The notes: generated by a model from the sequence alone, not told the origin. Positions 1 to 7,466 are shown, numbered from the stretch's first letter. The stretch: DNA of 12,318 nucleotides from Myxococcales bacterium (GCA_004554395.1 SFMP01000203.1:1-12318), one strand, 5' to 3'. A program made the numbers and translations.

Positions 1-1456
1 CAGTGATATATACCGGCAACATGAATCGAGGTAGATTGTAAATTTTATTCAGCTTGTGTAGCCATTCGAATTGGTGATGCCCAAAACTTTCGAAGATATA
101 CGCCAATGATAAGACTATTGCGATATGTGGAATAGTAAAAATTATGAGTGATAGAATGGTTAGTACAGGGGATATGAGAATGCCAATTATCGGTTTTTCA
201 CATATAATATCGACTAATAGTGAAGCAAAATGAAAGACAATCAAGTCGTCTGGGAAAAACGCTCCGCCCAACATCGATACTCCCGTTGTGGCGAAAGCAG
301 TTCCCACGAAGGCGCGCCACCAAGTGATATGCACACTAAAACTCTTAATGGTAAATCGGCGTAATTTCGAAACTGTTTGCTTTTTCGGATCGAATTGTGT
401 AAGCCCATTGAGATAGAACCAGAGTGATATTATCGTGTTGAAGAAATAAAATAATATGAAAAATAGCGCGATGGGAAGGAACAAAATGCCCTTGAGATCT
501 GGGTGTCTGTTTAAAAACTGATTGATGCGTTGTGCTATCTTATCGCCAAGCGAAGTGGGGGCTTCGATATCGTTCGGTTGATTTGTATTATCGAGGATAT
601 CGAGGATTTCTTGCGCATTTTTCGGGCGATCGGTGGGGCTTTTGGCCAAGAGCTTTTTGACCAATTCGACGAGTGAGCTCGGCACTTCATATTGGTCGAG
701 AACTGAATCGTAGAGTCGCTCAAATCCATCGGTCGGTATGTCGACGGGCGATATACCCGTTATCATGTGCAGTACTGTCGCACCGAGTCCGTAGAAGTCG
801 GATTGAATCGTCGCATCGCCGATGAGTTGCTCGGGCGCCATATAGCCTTGTGTGCCGGCAATCGTCGAATTCATCGACTTGCGCTGTGGATTGGCAACGG
901 CACCAAAGTCGATGAGGTAGTAGCGGTTGTTGCAATACAATATATTCGATGGTTTGATATCGCGATGGATGATGGGCGGATTATAGCTCGCAAGCCCATC
1001 GAGAATCGTCACCAAATCGCGCATGCATCGCAGAACATCGGCAATCGGAACGATTGGTTGCTTTTTCGTACATTCCTCGATGATCGGATCGTCTATGTCT
1101 TCTGTGTGAGGCATATTTTTGCATAAGTCGATGAGACTTTGTAACGATTCGCCATCGATAAAATCTTGAATGATATACACTTCGTCGATGTCGTCGGGAT
1201 TCTCGACGATATCGTGACACATTGGCACGCCTTGGAGTCTGATCGATTTGAGCGTTGCCGCTTCGCGCCTGAAGAGTTCATGTGTTTTGAGATTGGAATG
1301 AAATCGCAATGCCTTGATGGCAACGTCGTACCCCATCAGCTTGTCACGAGCTCGATACGTCTTGCCCGTCGCACCTTCGCCCAGCAATGTCGTATAGGTG
1401 TATCGTTTCGACAAGATGTCGGGTGTCATGGCAGATGTCGGGGGATTCGATTTCAT
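1..1456 (-). CDS. Membrane-anchored Ser/Thr protein kinase, second gene of left pair (3' end outside window)
   Basis: Hanks-type kinase expected to phosphorylate Ser/Thr on proteins at the inner face of the membrane. The 485 codons visible show the glycine loop GEGATGKTY (residues 26-34), ATP-binding Lys48 in VAIK, catalytic HRD 164-166 with IKPSN after it, metal-binding DFG 183-185 (followed by AVANPQ) and APE 207-209, so all key catalytic residues are present. After the kinase domain come strongly hydrophobic segments at about 324-349, 380-400 and 424-455, consistent with several membrane helices. The stop is beyond the left edge. The start ATG at 1456 lies 10 nt after the upstream kinase stop, with a weak AGG upstream, which indicates one transcript with that gene. 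It is the paralogue of the kinase at 11158-12318: same GKTY loop, same IAGTQGYMAPEQL and GDATIQSDFYG stretches. Substrate unknown. Confidence 0.93.
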   Translation of the reverse strand, partial: MKSNPPTSAMTPDILSKRYTYTTLLGEGATGKTYRARDKLMGYDVAIKALRFHSNLKTHELFRREAATLKSIRLQGVPMCHDIVENPDDIDEVYIIQDFIDGESLQSLIDLCKNMPHTEDIDDPIIEECTKKQPIVPIADVLRCMRDLVTILDGLASYNPPIIHRDIKPSNILYCNNRYYLIDFGAVANPQRKSMNSTIAGTQGYMAPEQLIGDATIQSDFYGLGATVLHMITGISPVDIPTDGFERLYDSVLDQYEVPSSLVELVKKLLAKSPTDRPKNAQEILDILDNTNQPNDIEAPTSLGDKIAQRINQFLNRHPDLKGILFLPIALFFILFYFFNTIISLWFYLNGLTQFDPKKQTVSKLRRFTIKSFSVHITWWRAFVGTAFATTGVSMLGGAFFPDDLIVFHFASLLVDIICEKPIIGILISPVLTILSLIIFTIPHIAIVLSLAYIFESFGHHQFEWLHKLNKIYNLPRFMLPVYIT

Positions 1457-1466
1457 AGAAGACCTG

Positions 1467-3626
1467 CTATTCGATGATATTCTGGATTTGCTTCGGCAAA
1501 ATTGCCTCTTCTCGCTCGAGCAACTTGACGACGTCGTCGCACAAATAAACGTCGTCTTGCGCTAAGATTGGCCACGGCATGCTATAGACGACTTCCGTGC
1601 CATCGTCTTCGTGTGTAATGATATATAAACAGGGTATAAAGTCGCCTGGGCTACAGTCATCGGGGGGTAAGCGCGTCAGGAACGCTCGTGTCAAATCGTC
1701 GGGCGATTCGTCGTCGACTGGATTGAATTTATATTCAATGCGCCAAAGCGGTTGTTCAATGGGCACGATGGCATCGGTCGCCGAGATATATTCGATGTTC
1801 GATATCGTGGCGAGCGTCTTGCGACCGTATTTGAACATGGGCTCGAGCTTTTTAGTCAAATCGTCGACGTAGTTGATGGGCGAAATGAGCGTGATGACGA
1901 AACAGTACAAAAGCCATACACATAGAACAAAACTGATGACAGATATCCAAGCGGGAATGACTTCGAATATGTTGAGCGATTCGACGTCGACGCCAGCAAA
2001 TCCACTCATCGCATTGTAAGTCATGACGAAGGCGACGATCGCCACGGCGAGAGATAAAAGCGATCCTATGCCATAGATCGCCATGGTCGCGACGCGCGAT
2101 AGCTTGCCTTTTTGGCCACGGAGGTAATGCTTATTGATCGAGACGTTGGGGCGACGCCTGTCGCGCAAGAAATTCATCGCCTTCGTCATATCGTAGGCCG
2201 TATAGGGGCGACAGTAGCACGATAGCCTGAGCTTCTTTGCAGAGACTTGCCCGTTATAACTCTTTGAAATGTACTTCCCAATGTTCGGGTGGATTCGCGC
2301 CAAACTCTCGACGACGTTTGGCGGGACTTCGCAATCGCGTGGAATCGAGTCGCTAAACGTCGACCAGACGTCGATGGCGCCGCCTTGTCGATACGACGTG
2401 ATATTTGCCATATTGGCATCGCCCGCCTTTTGGGCGGCGCCGACGATATCTTGGAGTAGGGAATAGTTAGAGCTCTTGATCGCCTCGAAAGCCGCTTCAA
2501 TCGTCCGAATATCGGAAATGCGATCGCGGATATTGGGTTCGAGCATCTGGCGCAATAAAACCGTGACGCTATAGGGCAAATGTTGCAAATACGGATCGAT
2601 CATGTAGCGGAATTCTTGCATCTCGATCGATTCGGGCGATTGCCCCGAAAACAGATACAGCGCCACGGCCCCGACGGCGTAGATATCGCTTTGCGGCACC
2701 GGATGCCCCATGAGTTGCTCGGGCGGCATATAGCCATACGTTCCGGCAACGGTCGATCCACCGTCTTTGACTTGCGGATTGGCGACGGCACCAAAGTCGA
2801 TGAGCCAGACTTTGAATTTGCCGAGTTCGTCGACGAGCATGATATTGCCCGGCTTAATATCGCGGTGAATAATCGGCTCAGGGCGATTGTGCAACGCATC
2901 TAGGATGTGGAGCAATTGCAAGATGATGTCGGCAATATCGACGACCGTAAAACGGCGAGCCGCTTGGATATAGCTGTTGAGCGAATAGCCGCGAATGTAC
3001 TCTTGCACGATGATCGACACGGGGTCTTCGCATTCCAAATCTTCGATCGTCTCGTAGAGATGTGCAACGCCGTCGATATCGAGCCCCATCAACGTTTGGG
3101 ATTCGCGATTAAAGAGTTCGTATTGCTTCCAATTCTTGACCGAATGAATGTGGAGCACTTTGATGGCGACGTCGATGCCATCGCTTCGCCGCCGCGCGTG
3201 AAACACTTCGCCCTGACTGCCTTGCCCAAGTTTATCGATGACTTGGTACTTTTGATCGGCAATTCGGCTTCCCAACGACAGTGAACCAGAACTCGGTTTA
3301 CTCGCTGCAGCACTTTTGTGCTCGTTTTGAGCAGATACTGTGGGCTTCGTCACCGCCCCCGCAGAACCCGCCACCGCATGCGGCTCTATTGATGCTGACG
3401 CCCCCGCAGAACCCGCCACCGCAGGCGGTGTTATCGATGCCGGTGCACTTGCAAAATTCGCCGACGCAGGCGGCTTTATCGTTGCTGGCGCACTCGAAGA
3501 ACTCGCCGCCGCAGGCGATTTGATCAGCGCTGGCGCATAATTCGACGGCGCTGGCGCATAATTCGACGGCGTTTGTGCATCGAAAGATGAAGGGGATGGT
3601 AACGGGTGATGGGCAATTTCGGGCAT
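1467..3626 (-). CDS. Ser/Thr protein kinase with two TM helices and DUF3592-like tail, first gene of left pair
   Basis: Predicted 719-aa membrane-bound kinase. Residues 1-115 are a Pro/Ala/Ser-rich tail with tandem repeats. The kinase domain runs about 127-385: glycine loop GQGSQGEV 134-141, Lys156 (VAIK), Glu175, HRD 254-256 with IKPGN, DFG 277-279 and PPE 301-303 in place of the usual APE. A linker with ITSYRQGGAIDVWS (409-422) is conserved in the paralogue at 9193. Two hydrophobic helices (about 512-540 and 556-582) are joined by only about 15 residues, so both ends should be cytosolic. Residues about 597-688 (GRKTLATISNIEY ... PLWRIEYKF ... PGDFIPCLYII ... PWPI) look like a small beta-rich DUF3592-type domain; that assignment is by pattern only. 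The ORF can be extended to 3725, but the extra 33 residues are Phe-rich, AT-rich in DNA, absent from the paralogue and lack a ribosome site, so I chose the ATG at 3626. No strong Shine-Dalgarno is visible there either. Confidence 0.92.
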   Translation of the reverse strand: MPEIAHHPLPSPSSFDAQTPSNYAPAPSNYAPALIKSPAAASSSSAPATIKPPASANFASAPASITPPAVAGSAGASASIEPHAVAGSAGAVTKPTVSAQNEHKSAAASKPSSGSLSLGSRIADQKYQVIDKLGQGSQGEVFHARRRSDGIDVAIKVLHIHSVKNWKQYELFNRESQTLMGLDIDGVAHLYETIEDLECEDPVSIIVQEYIRGYSLNSYIQAARRFTVVDIADIILQLLHILDALHNRPEPIIHRDIKPGNIMLVDELGKFKVWLIDFGAVANPQVKDGGSTVAGTYGYMPPEQLMGHPVPQSDIYAVGAVALYLFSGQSPESIEMQEFRYMIDPYLQHLPYSVTVLLRQMLEPNIRDRISDIRTIEAAFEAIKSSNYSLLQDIVGAAQKAGDANMANITSYRQGGAIDVWSTFSDSIPRDCEVPPNVVESLARIHPNIGKYISKSYNGQVSAKKLRLSCYCRPYTAYDMTKAMNFLRDRRRPNVSINKHYLRGQKGKLSRVATMAIYGIGSLLSLAVAIVAFVMTYNAMSGFAGVDVESLNIFEVIPAWISVISFVLCVWLLYCFVITLISPINYVDDLTKKLEPMFKYGRKTLATISNIEYISATDAIVPIEQPLWRIEYKFNPVDDESPDDLTRAFLTRLPPDDCSPGDFIPCLYIITHEDDGTEVVYSMPWPILAQDDVYLCDDVVKLLEREEAILPKQIQNIIE
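3361..3540. repeat. Four 45-bp tandem repeats encoding a 15-aa Pro/Ala-rich unit
   Basis: Similar segments start at 3361, 3406, 3451 and 3496, an exact 45-bp period. Copies 1 and 2 share GCAGAACCCGCCACCGCA; copies 3 and 4 have diverged (GCAAAATTCGCCGACGCA, GAAGAACTCGCCGCCGCA). On the minus strand they encode the N-terminal tail of the 1467-3626 kinase, with units such as IKSPAAASSSSAPAT, IKPPASANFASAPAS and ITPPAVAGSAGASAS. The period is a multiple of three, so copy number can change without a frameshift. Confidence 0.9.
3531..3572. repeat. Two 21-bp direct repeats in the kinase N-terminal coding region
   Basis: Two adjacent 21-bp units at 3531-3551 and 3552-3572 begin TGGCGCATAATTCGACGGCG and differ only in the last base. 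On the minus strand they encode the doubled SNYAPA near residues 21-33 of the kinase. They adjoin the 45-bp repeats but are a different unit. Confidence 0.88.
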
Positions 3627-3812
3627 GATGAACTTCGTGACATTATGAAAAAGAAAAACGACGTCAAATGAAAATGTCAAGAAAAATATACATTCGTTTG
3701 ACATAAATCGACTCAAGAATGCCATAACATAACCGATAAGCCAATTATTTCAAAGACATTTAGGCAACATCTTGGCACATTGAGATCGCCGACAGACTTC
3801 GCTAGATACCGA

Positions 3813-3842
3813 TTGAAATTTCTGGCTATATATGTGAATAAT
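3813..3842 (+). promoter_or_regulatory. Possible glgP promoter
   Basis: TTGAAA at 3813-3818, an 18-base spacer, then AATAAT at 3837-3842. The match is moderate. It lies about 70 bases before the glgP start in the 284-bp divergent region between the left kinase pair and glgP. No convincing opposing promoter for the kinase pair was found; a TTGACA on the minus strand at 3675-3680 has no good -10 at the right distance. Confidence 0.3.
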
Positions 3843-3854
3843 ACGCACTTTTTT

Positions 3855-3880
3855 GTCGGTTTTGCGAGAGCAAAACTGGC
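3855..3880 (+). promoter_or_regulatory. GNRA-capped hairpin in the glgP leader
   Basis: An 11-bp stem (two G-U pairs) with a GAGA loop: the inner arms are GTTTTGC (3859-3865) and GCAAAAC (3870-3876), extended by GTCG (3855-3858) against TGGC (3877-3880). GAGA closed by C-G is a GNRA tetraloop. It ends 21 bases before the GGAG ribosome site of glgP. It has T6 before it and no T-run after it on the plus strand, so it is not an intrinsic terminator for plus-strand transcription. It may affect translation or mRNA stability. Confidence 0.6.
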
Positions 3881-3910
3881 GGTTTCAATTGACTTCTGCA
3901 CGGAGTAAAT

Positions 3911-6391
3911 ATGTCTGAACACGAACACAAACTCGGTTTGGCTGCGCACAACGAAAACGACGAACGCATCGGCATGTCGGACGATGCCCTCGTCGAGAGC
4001 GTCATCGACCATTTGCGCTATTCGTTTGCCAAAAACAAGAAAAACGCTTCATACGACGACCTCTATCTCGCCACAGGCCTAGCGATTCGCGACCGCCTCA
4101 TCCATCGCTGGATGAAGACGATGAAGCGCTACTACGAGACCGATGCAAAGCGCGTCTATTATTTGTCTGCCGAATACCTCATCGGGCGTTCGATGGGCAA
4201 TAACCTCATGAATATGGGGTTGACGACGAAGGCGAAAAATCTCTTCGAAGAATACAGCATCGATTTAGGCGAAGTCGAAAGCCGCGAACCCGATCCCGGG
4301 CTAGGTAACGGCGGCTTAGGCCGACTTGCCGCCTGTTTCCTCGATTCACTCGCCACGCTCGGTTACCCCGCCATGGGCTACGGCATACGCTATGAATTCG
4401 GCATATTCCGCCAATCGTTCAAAGACGGCTGGCAAGTCGAAAGCCGCGATCCGTGGCTCGAACGCCTCAATCCATGGGAAATCTCGCGCCCCGACCACGC
4501 CGCTACGGTTCAATTCGGCGGTTCAGTCGAACGCCGCCTCGACGAAAACGGCAATCTCCAGTGCGACTGGATCAATACGACAAAAGTCAAGGGCATTCCC
4601 TACGATATGCCCATCGCAGGCTATGGCACCGAAACGGTCAACTCCTTGCGCCTCTGGTCGGCTCAGGCGACCAACGACTTCAATCTCAGCATTTTCAATG
4701 CCGGCGACTTCCGAAAAGCCGTCGAAGACAAAGTCATCAGCGAGACGATTTCGAAAGTTTTATATCCTGCCGATAACAATCCAGAGGGGCGCGAATTGCG
4801 CCTTAAACAGCAGTATTTCTTCGTTTGCTGCTCGATTCACGACATCGTCCGCCGCTACAAAAAAGCCCACAAAGACTTCAGCCAATTTGCCGATAAAGTC
4901 GCCATCCAATTGAACGATACGCATCCGGCCATCGCCATCGCCGAACTGATGCGCGTCTTCGTCGACATCGAAAAGCTGTCGTGGGATTCGGCTTGGTCGA
5001 TCACTGAACGCGTCTTTGGCTACACCAATCACACGCTTTTGCCCGAGGCACTCGAACGCTGGCCGTTGCCCATGTTTGCCAAGCTCTTGCCGCGCCACCT
5101 CGAAATCATCTACGAGATCAACCGTCGCTTCTTGCTCCGCGTCCACATCGCCTTCCCCGGCGACTACGAAATGCAACGACGCGTCTCGATTATCGACGAA
5201 ACGGGCGAAAAATTCGTCCGCATGGCAAACTTAGCCGTCATCGGATCGCACTCCATCAACGGCGTCGCCCAAATCCACTCCGACCTCGTCAAAACCGACC
5301 TCTTCCCCGATTTCGTCAAGCTCTTCCCCGAGCGCTTCAACAACAAGACGAACGGCGTCACGCCGCGTCGTTGGATGGTCTCGGCAAACCCCGGTCTCAC
5401 CGACCTTTTGCGCGAAAAAATCGGCGATTCTTGGATTACGCACAGCGAAGATCTCAAAAAATTCGAAGCATTCGCCGACGACGATGCCGTCCTCGACCGC
5501 CTTATTGCCATCAAACAAGAAAACAAAAAGCGCTTCGTCAAAGAATACCTCCCCTTCGACGTCTCCTGCGACATGCTCTTCGACGTTCAAGTCAAGCGCA
5601 TCCACGAATACAAGCGCCAACTCTTGAATTTGCTCCACGTCATCCACCTCTATCGCGAACTCAAGACCAACCCCAACGCCGACCGCATCCCGCGCATCGT
5701 CCTCTTCGGCGGAAAAGCAGCCCCCGGCTACGCCGCCGCCAAACTCCACATCAAATTCATCAACGACGTCGCCAAAATTATCAACGACGACCCGACGATG
5801 ACAAACAAACTCCGCGTCTTCATGTGCCCCAACTACTGCGTCTCGATGGCCGAAGTCATCATCCCCGCCGCCGATTTGTCGGAGCAAATCTCGACCGCCG
5901 GCAAAGAAGCCTCGGGCACCGGTAACATGAAATTCGCCCTCAACGGCGCACTCACCATCGGCACACTCGACGGTGCAAACGTCGAAATGCGCGAACGCGT
6001 CGGCGCCGATAACTTCTTCCTCTTCGGGCTCAAAGAACACGAAGTCAAAACGCTTAAAGCCGAAGGCTACGACCCGCAAAGCTACATCGACGAAAGCGAC
6101 GACCTGCGCGCCGTCATCGAAATGATCGAAACGGGCTTCTTCGCCCCCGAAGAACGCGACCGCTACAAAGGCATCGCCGATTGGCTACGCACACAAGACC
6201 CATATATGCTTTGCGCCGACTTCGACGACTACATCGCACGCCAGCGCGACGTCGAAAAAGTCTATCGCGACAAACGACTCTGGGCCAAAAAATGCCTCCT
6301 CAACATCGCAAACATGGGCTTCTTCTCGTCCGATCGCACGATCCGCGAGTACGCCGATGACATCTGGAACGTCGTTCCAATTAAGGTTTAA
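3911..6391 (+). CDS. glgP: Glycogen phosphorylase
   Basis: PLP-dependent alpha-glucan phosphorylase (EC 2.4.1.1): releases glucose-1-phosphate from the non-reducing ends of glycogen or maltodextrin using phosphate, in the cytosol. At 826 aa it is full family length. Family motifs in order: EYLIGR (88-93), DPGLGNGGLGRLAACFLDS (128-146), GYGIRYEFGIFRQ (157-169), LNDTHP (334-339), NGVTPRRWM, KRIHEYKRQ (from 562), FGGKAAPGY, and SGTGNMKF with the PLP Schiff-base lysine at Lys674. The start is supported by GGAG at 3902-3905. The N-terminal tail has no counterpart of the regulatory Ser14 region of animal muscle phosphorylase, so control by phosphorylation at that site is not indicated. GlgP and MalP types cannot be separated by eye. 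It is transcribed away from the left kinase pair and appears to be a single-gene unit ending in the hairpins at 6403-6508. Confidence 0.97.
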   Translation: MSEHEHKLGLAAHNENDERIGMSDDALVESVIDHLRYSFAKNKKNASYDDLYLATGLAIRDRLIHRWMKTMKRYYETDAKRVYYLSAEYLIGRSMGNNLMNMGLTTKAKNLFEEYSIDLGEVESREPDPGLGNGGLGRLAACFLDSLATLGYPAMGYGIRYEFGIFRQSFKDGWQVESRDPWLERLNPWEISRPDHAATVQFGGSVERRLDENGNLQCDWINTTKVKGIPYDMPIAGYGTETVNSLRLWSAQATNDFNLSIFNAGDFRKAVEDKVISETISKVLYPADNNPEGRELRLKQQYFFVCCSIHDIVRRYKKAHKDFSQFADKVAIQLNDTHPAIAIAELMRVFVDIEKLSWDSAWSITERVFGYTNHTLLPEALERWPLPMFAKLLPRHLEIIYEINRRFLLRVHIAFPGDYEMQRRVSIIDETGEKFVRMANLAVIGSHSINGVAQIHSDLVKTDLFPDFVKLFPERFNNKTNGVTPRRWMVSANPGLTDLLREKIGDSWITHSEDLKKFEAFADDDAVLDRLIAIKQENKKRFVKEYLPFDVSCDMLFDVQVKRIHEYKRQLLNLLHVIHLYRELKTNPNADRIPRIVLFGGKAAPGYAAAKLHIKFINDVAKIINDDPTMTNKLRVFMCPNYCVSMAEVIIPAADLSEQISTAGKEASGTGNMKFALNGALTIGTLDGANVEMRERVGADNFFLFGLKEHEVKTLKAEGYDPQSYIDESDDLRAVIEMIETGFFAPEERDRYKGIADWLRTQDPYMLCADFDDYIARQRDVEKVYRDKRLWAKKCLLNIANMGFFSSDRTIREYADDIWNVVPIKV

Positions 6392-6402
6392 CGTTTGGGG
6401 GC

Positions 6403-6432
6403 GAGCCCTATCGGCAGAGCCGATACGGGCTC
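6403..6432 (+). repeat. Palindromic element copy 1
   Basis: Hairpin: GAGCCC (6403-6408) plus TATCGGC (6409-6415), loop AGA (6416-6418), GCCGATA (6419-6425), one unpaired C (6426), GGGCTC (6427-6432). It begins 11 bases after the glgP stop. Bases 6405-6432 are repeated exactly at 6439-6466. TTTGT follows the stem, a weak terminator signal at best. Confidence 0.9.
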
Positions 6433-6438
6433 TTTGTC

Positions 6439-6466
6439 GCCCTATCGGCAGAGCCGATACGGGCTC
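6439..6466 (+). repeat. Palindromic element copy 2
   Basis: Exact 28-base copy of 6405-6432, 34 bases downstream. The stem is GCCC plus TATCGGC, loop AGA, GCCGATA, bulged C (6460), GGGC. The trailing TC is kept although it is unpaired here, so the unit was copied as sequence and not only constrained as a structure. Confidence 0.9.
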
Positions 6467-6468
6467 CT

Positions 6469-6508
6469 AGCGGTGCTATTGCCGTTGGCAATACGCACCG
6501 CTTTTTTT
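6469..6508 (+). terminator. Rho-independent terminator of glgP
   Basis: Stem AGCGGTGC (6469-6476) plus TATTGCC (6477-6483), loop GTT (6484-6486), GGCAATA (6487-6493), bulged C (6494), GCACCGCT (6495-6502), overlapping a run of seven T (6502-6508). The layout (two-part stem, 3-nt loop, single bulged C at the same place) matches the palindromes at 6403-6466 and 7440-7465. It lies 78 bases after the glgP stop. Confidence 0.9.
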
Positions 6509-6629
6509 GATCGTAGCCAGCCGCCCGATGAGCACCGTGATGAGATAGTGCAGAGGCGCGTGGCCGATGGCTTGTCGCCTATGCGCTCTGAAAGGGCACT
6601 TGTCGTGGCGTCGATTGTATACTTTTGAA

Positions 6630-7190
6630 TTATTTCAATCGTTTTGAATACTTGCGGAACAAATCGGTTCCAGCTTCTTCGATGGCTTGGTAGACGAGCG
6701 TTTCGGTATTTGTCGTGATGACGCCGACATTGCTCAATTGGAGAATGGCGTTTTCCCAATTCAATTTTTTGCGCGATGCAACGCCATCGACAGGGACGAA
6801 GATGGCGATTTCTTCGTCTTCATCTTCGTCGATGATGTCGAGTGCCGTCATGAGAACGCAAATGTGCGCCTCGACGCCGACGATGATGAGCGTTTGTGGA
6901 ATGTGTGGGCAGACGCGGTCGCAGAACGTGCTATCGGCGAGGCAAGAAAAACTCATCTTTTCAACGCGAATGGCATTTTTGAGTTTTTCGGCTAAGACAG
7001 CTGTTGTGCCGCCCAATTTGGCAGGGTTTTGTTCGGTATAGAACACCGAACCGCCTTGATCTTTGACCAAATCGATTAAAATGCCGACGTTGTCGACGAG
7101 CGCATCGCGCACGTCGTCGGGAATGACGCCGAGCAATTTGTCTTGCATGTCGATGACGAGCAATGCACAATCGGAATATTCTGGAATCAT
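6630..7190 (-). CDS. Isochorismatase-family cysteine hydrolase
   Basis: 186-aa cytosolic alpha/beta hydrolase of the isochorismatase-like superfamily. The family's catalytic Asp-Lys-Cys triad is visible: Asp14 in LLVIDMQ, Lys78 in VEKMSFSCL, Cys111 in VGVEAHICV. The GVEAHICV segment and short length resemble the YcaC/ISOC-type branch rather than the EntB fusion or a dedicated nicotinamidase. The substrate cannot be set from sequence. A longer ORF begins at 7373, but the ATG at 7190 follows a good ribosome site and the preceding 61 codons do not resemble the family. It converges with glgP and is divergent from gap. A DEDEDEE acidic patch lies after the active-site Cys. Confidence 0.9.
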   Translation of the reverse strand: MIPEYSDCALLVIDMQDKLLGVIPDDVRDALVDNVGILIDLVKDQGGSVFYTEQNPAKLGGTTAVLAEKLKNAIRVEKMSFSCLADSTFCDRVCPHIPQTLIIVGVEAHICVLMTALDIIDEDEDEEIAIFVPVDGVASRKKLNWENAILQLSNVGVITTNTETLVYQAIEEAGTDLFRKYSKRLK

Positions 7191-7196
7191 AAAACG

Positions 7197-7203
7197 CACC
7201 TCT
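7197..7203 (-). promoter_or_regulatory. Ribosome binding site fixing the hydrolase start
   Basis: On the minus strand AGAGGTG lies 6 bases before the ATG at 7190. This decides for 7190 over the longer ORF start at 7373. Confidence 0.8.
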
Positions 7204-7307
7204 ATCGATAGAGAAAAACATCGCGACGATATGTCGCTGGGCGCACCATTAGTTTTAATCGCACAAATTGCCAACAAAAACTCGATCTTTTTTGCTTTCT
7301 GGCTCCG

Positions 7308-7375
7308 CTGTGCGCTCGCTATGATAGATACAGGTGGCTTTGCGCCGCAGGCAAAGGCCGCGCGTATGCGCACAG
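7308..7375. repeat. Two-stem inverted repeat
   Basis: Outer arms CTGTGCGC (7308-7315) and GCGCACAG (7368-7375) pair over 8 bp. Inside is a second hairpin: GG-CTTTGC (7336-7343), a 7-base loop, GCAAAG (7351-7356), one unpaired G, CC (7358-7359). The sequence differs from the other palindromes, although it too has a single bulged base on the 3' arm. Confidence 0.6.
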
Positions 7376-7437
7376 TGAAACGAGCACATAGCGCGGCGGC
7401 GTAGGCGTATTGAGCGATAGCGAAATAGCCGTAGCAA

Positions 7438-7466
7438 GAGCCCGTATTGGCAACGCCAATAGGGCG
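7438..7466 (-). repeat. Palindromic element copy 3, inverted orientation
   Basis: Read on the minus strand: GCCC, TATTGGC, loop GTT, GCCAATA, bulged C, GGGC, then TC, flanked by T8 before the stem. It matches the 28-base unit at 6405-6432 except for a C-to-T change in the 5' arm balanced by G-to-A in the 3' arm, and a different loop (GTT for AGA). The poly-T lies on the wrong side for a minus-strand terminator, and no gene ends here. Confidence 0.85.

Noticed and set aside
3642..3680. TTGACA-led promoter for the left kinase pair on the minus strand
   Set aside because: The -35 is perfect, but no -10 like TATAAT lies 16-18 bases away; the nearest, CATAAT, is 27 bases off.
3627..3725. N-terminal extension of the left kinase to the ATG at 3725
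   Set aside because: The 33 extra residues are Phe-rich from AT-rich DNA, absent from the paralogue, and have no ribosome site.
5231..6079. Long minus-strand ORF (282 codons) inside glgP
   Set aside because: It lies antisense to a fully conserved glgP region. Its Asp/Glu/Val/Phe-rich composition is the mirror of glgP codon use, and it has no motif or ribosome site.
6395..6628. Short plus-strand ORF after glgP
   Set aside because: It is made of the hairpin repeats and the terminator and has no ribosome site.
7191..7373. N-terminal extension of the hydrolase to 7373
   Set aside because: A good AGAGGTG site precedes the ATG at 7190. The extension shows no family similarity and runs through the palindromic region.
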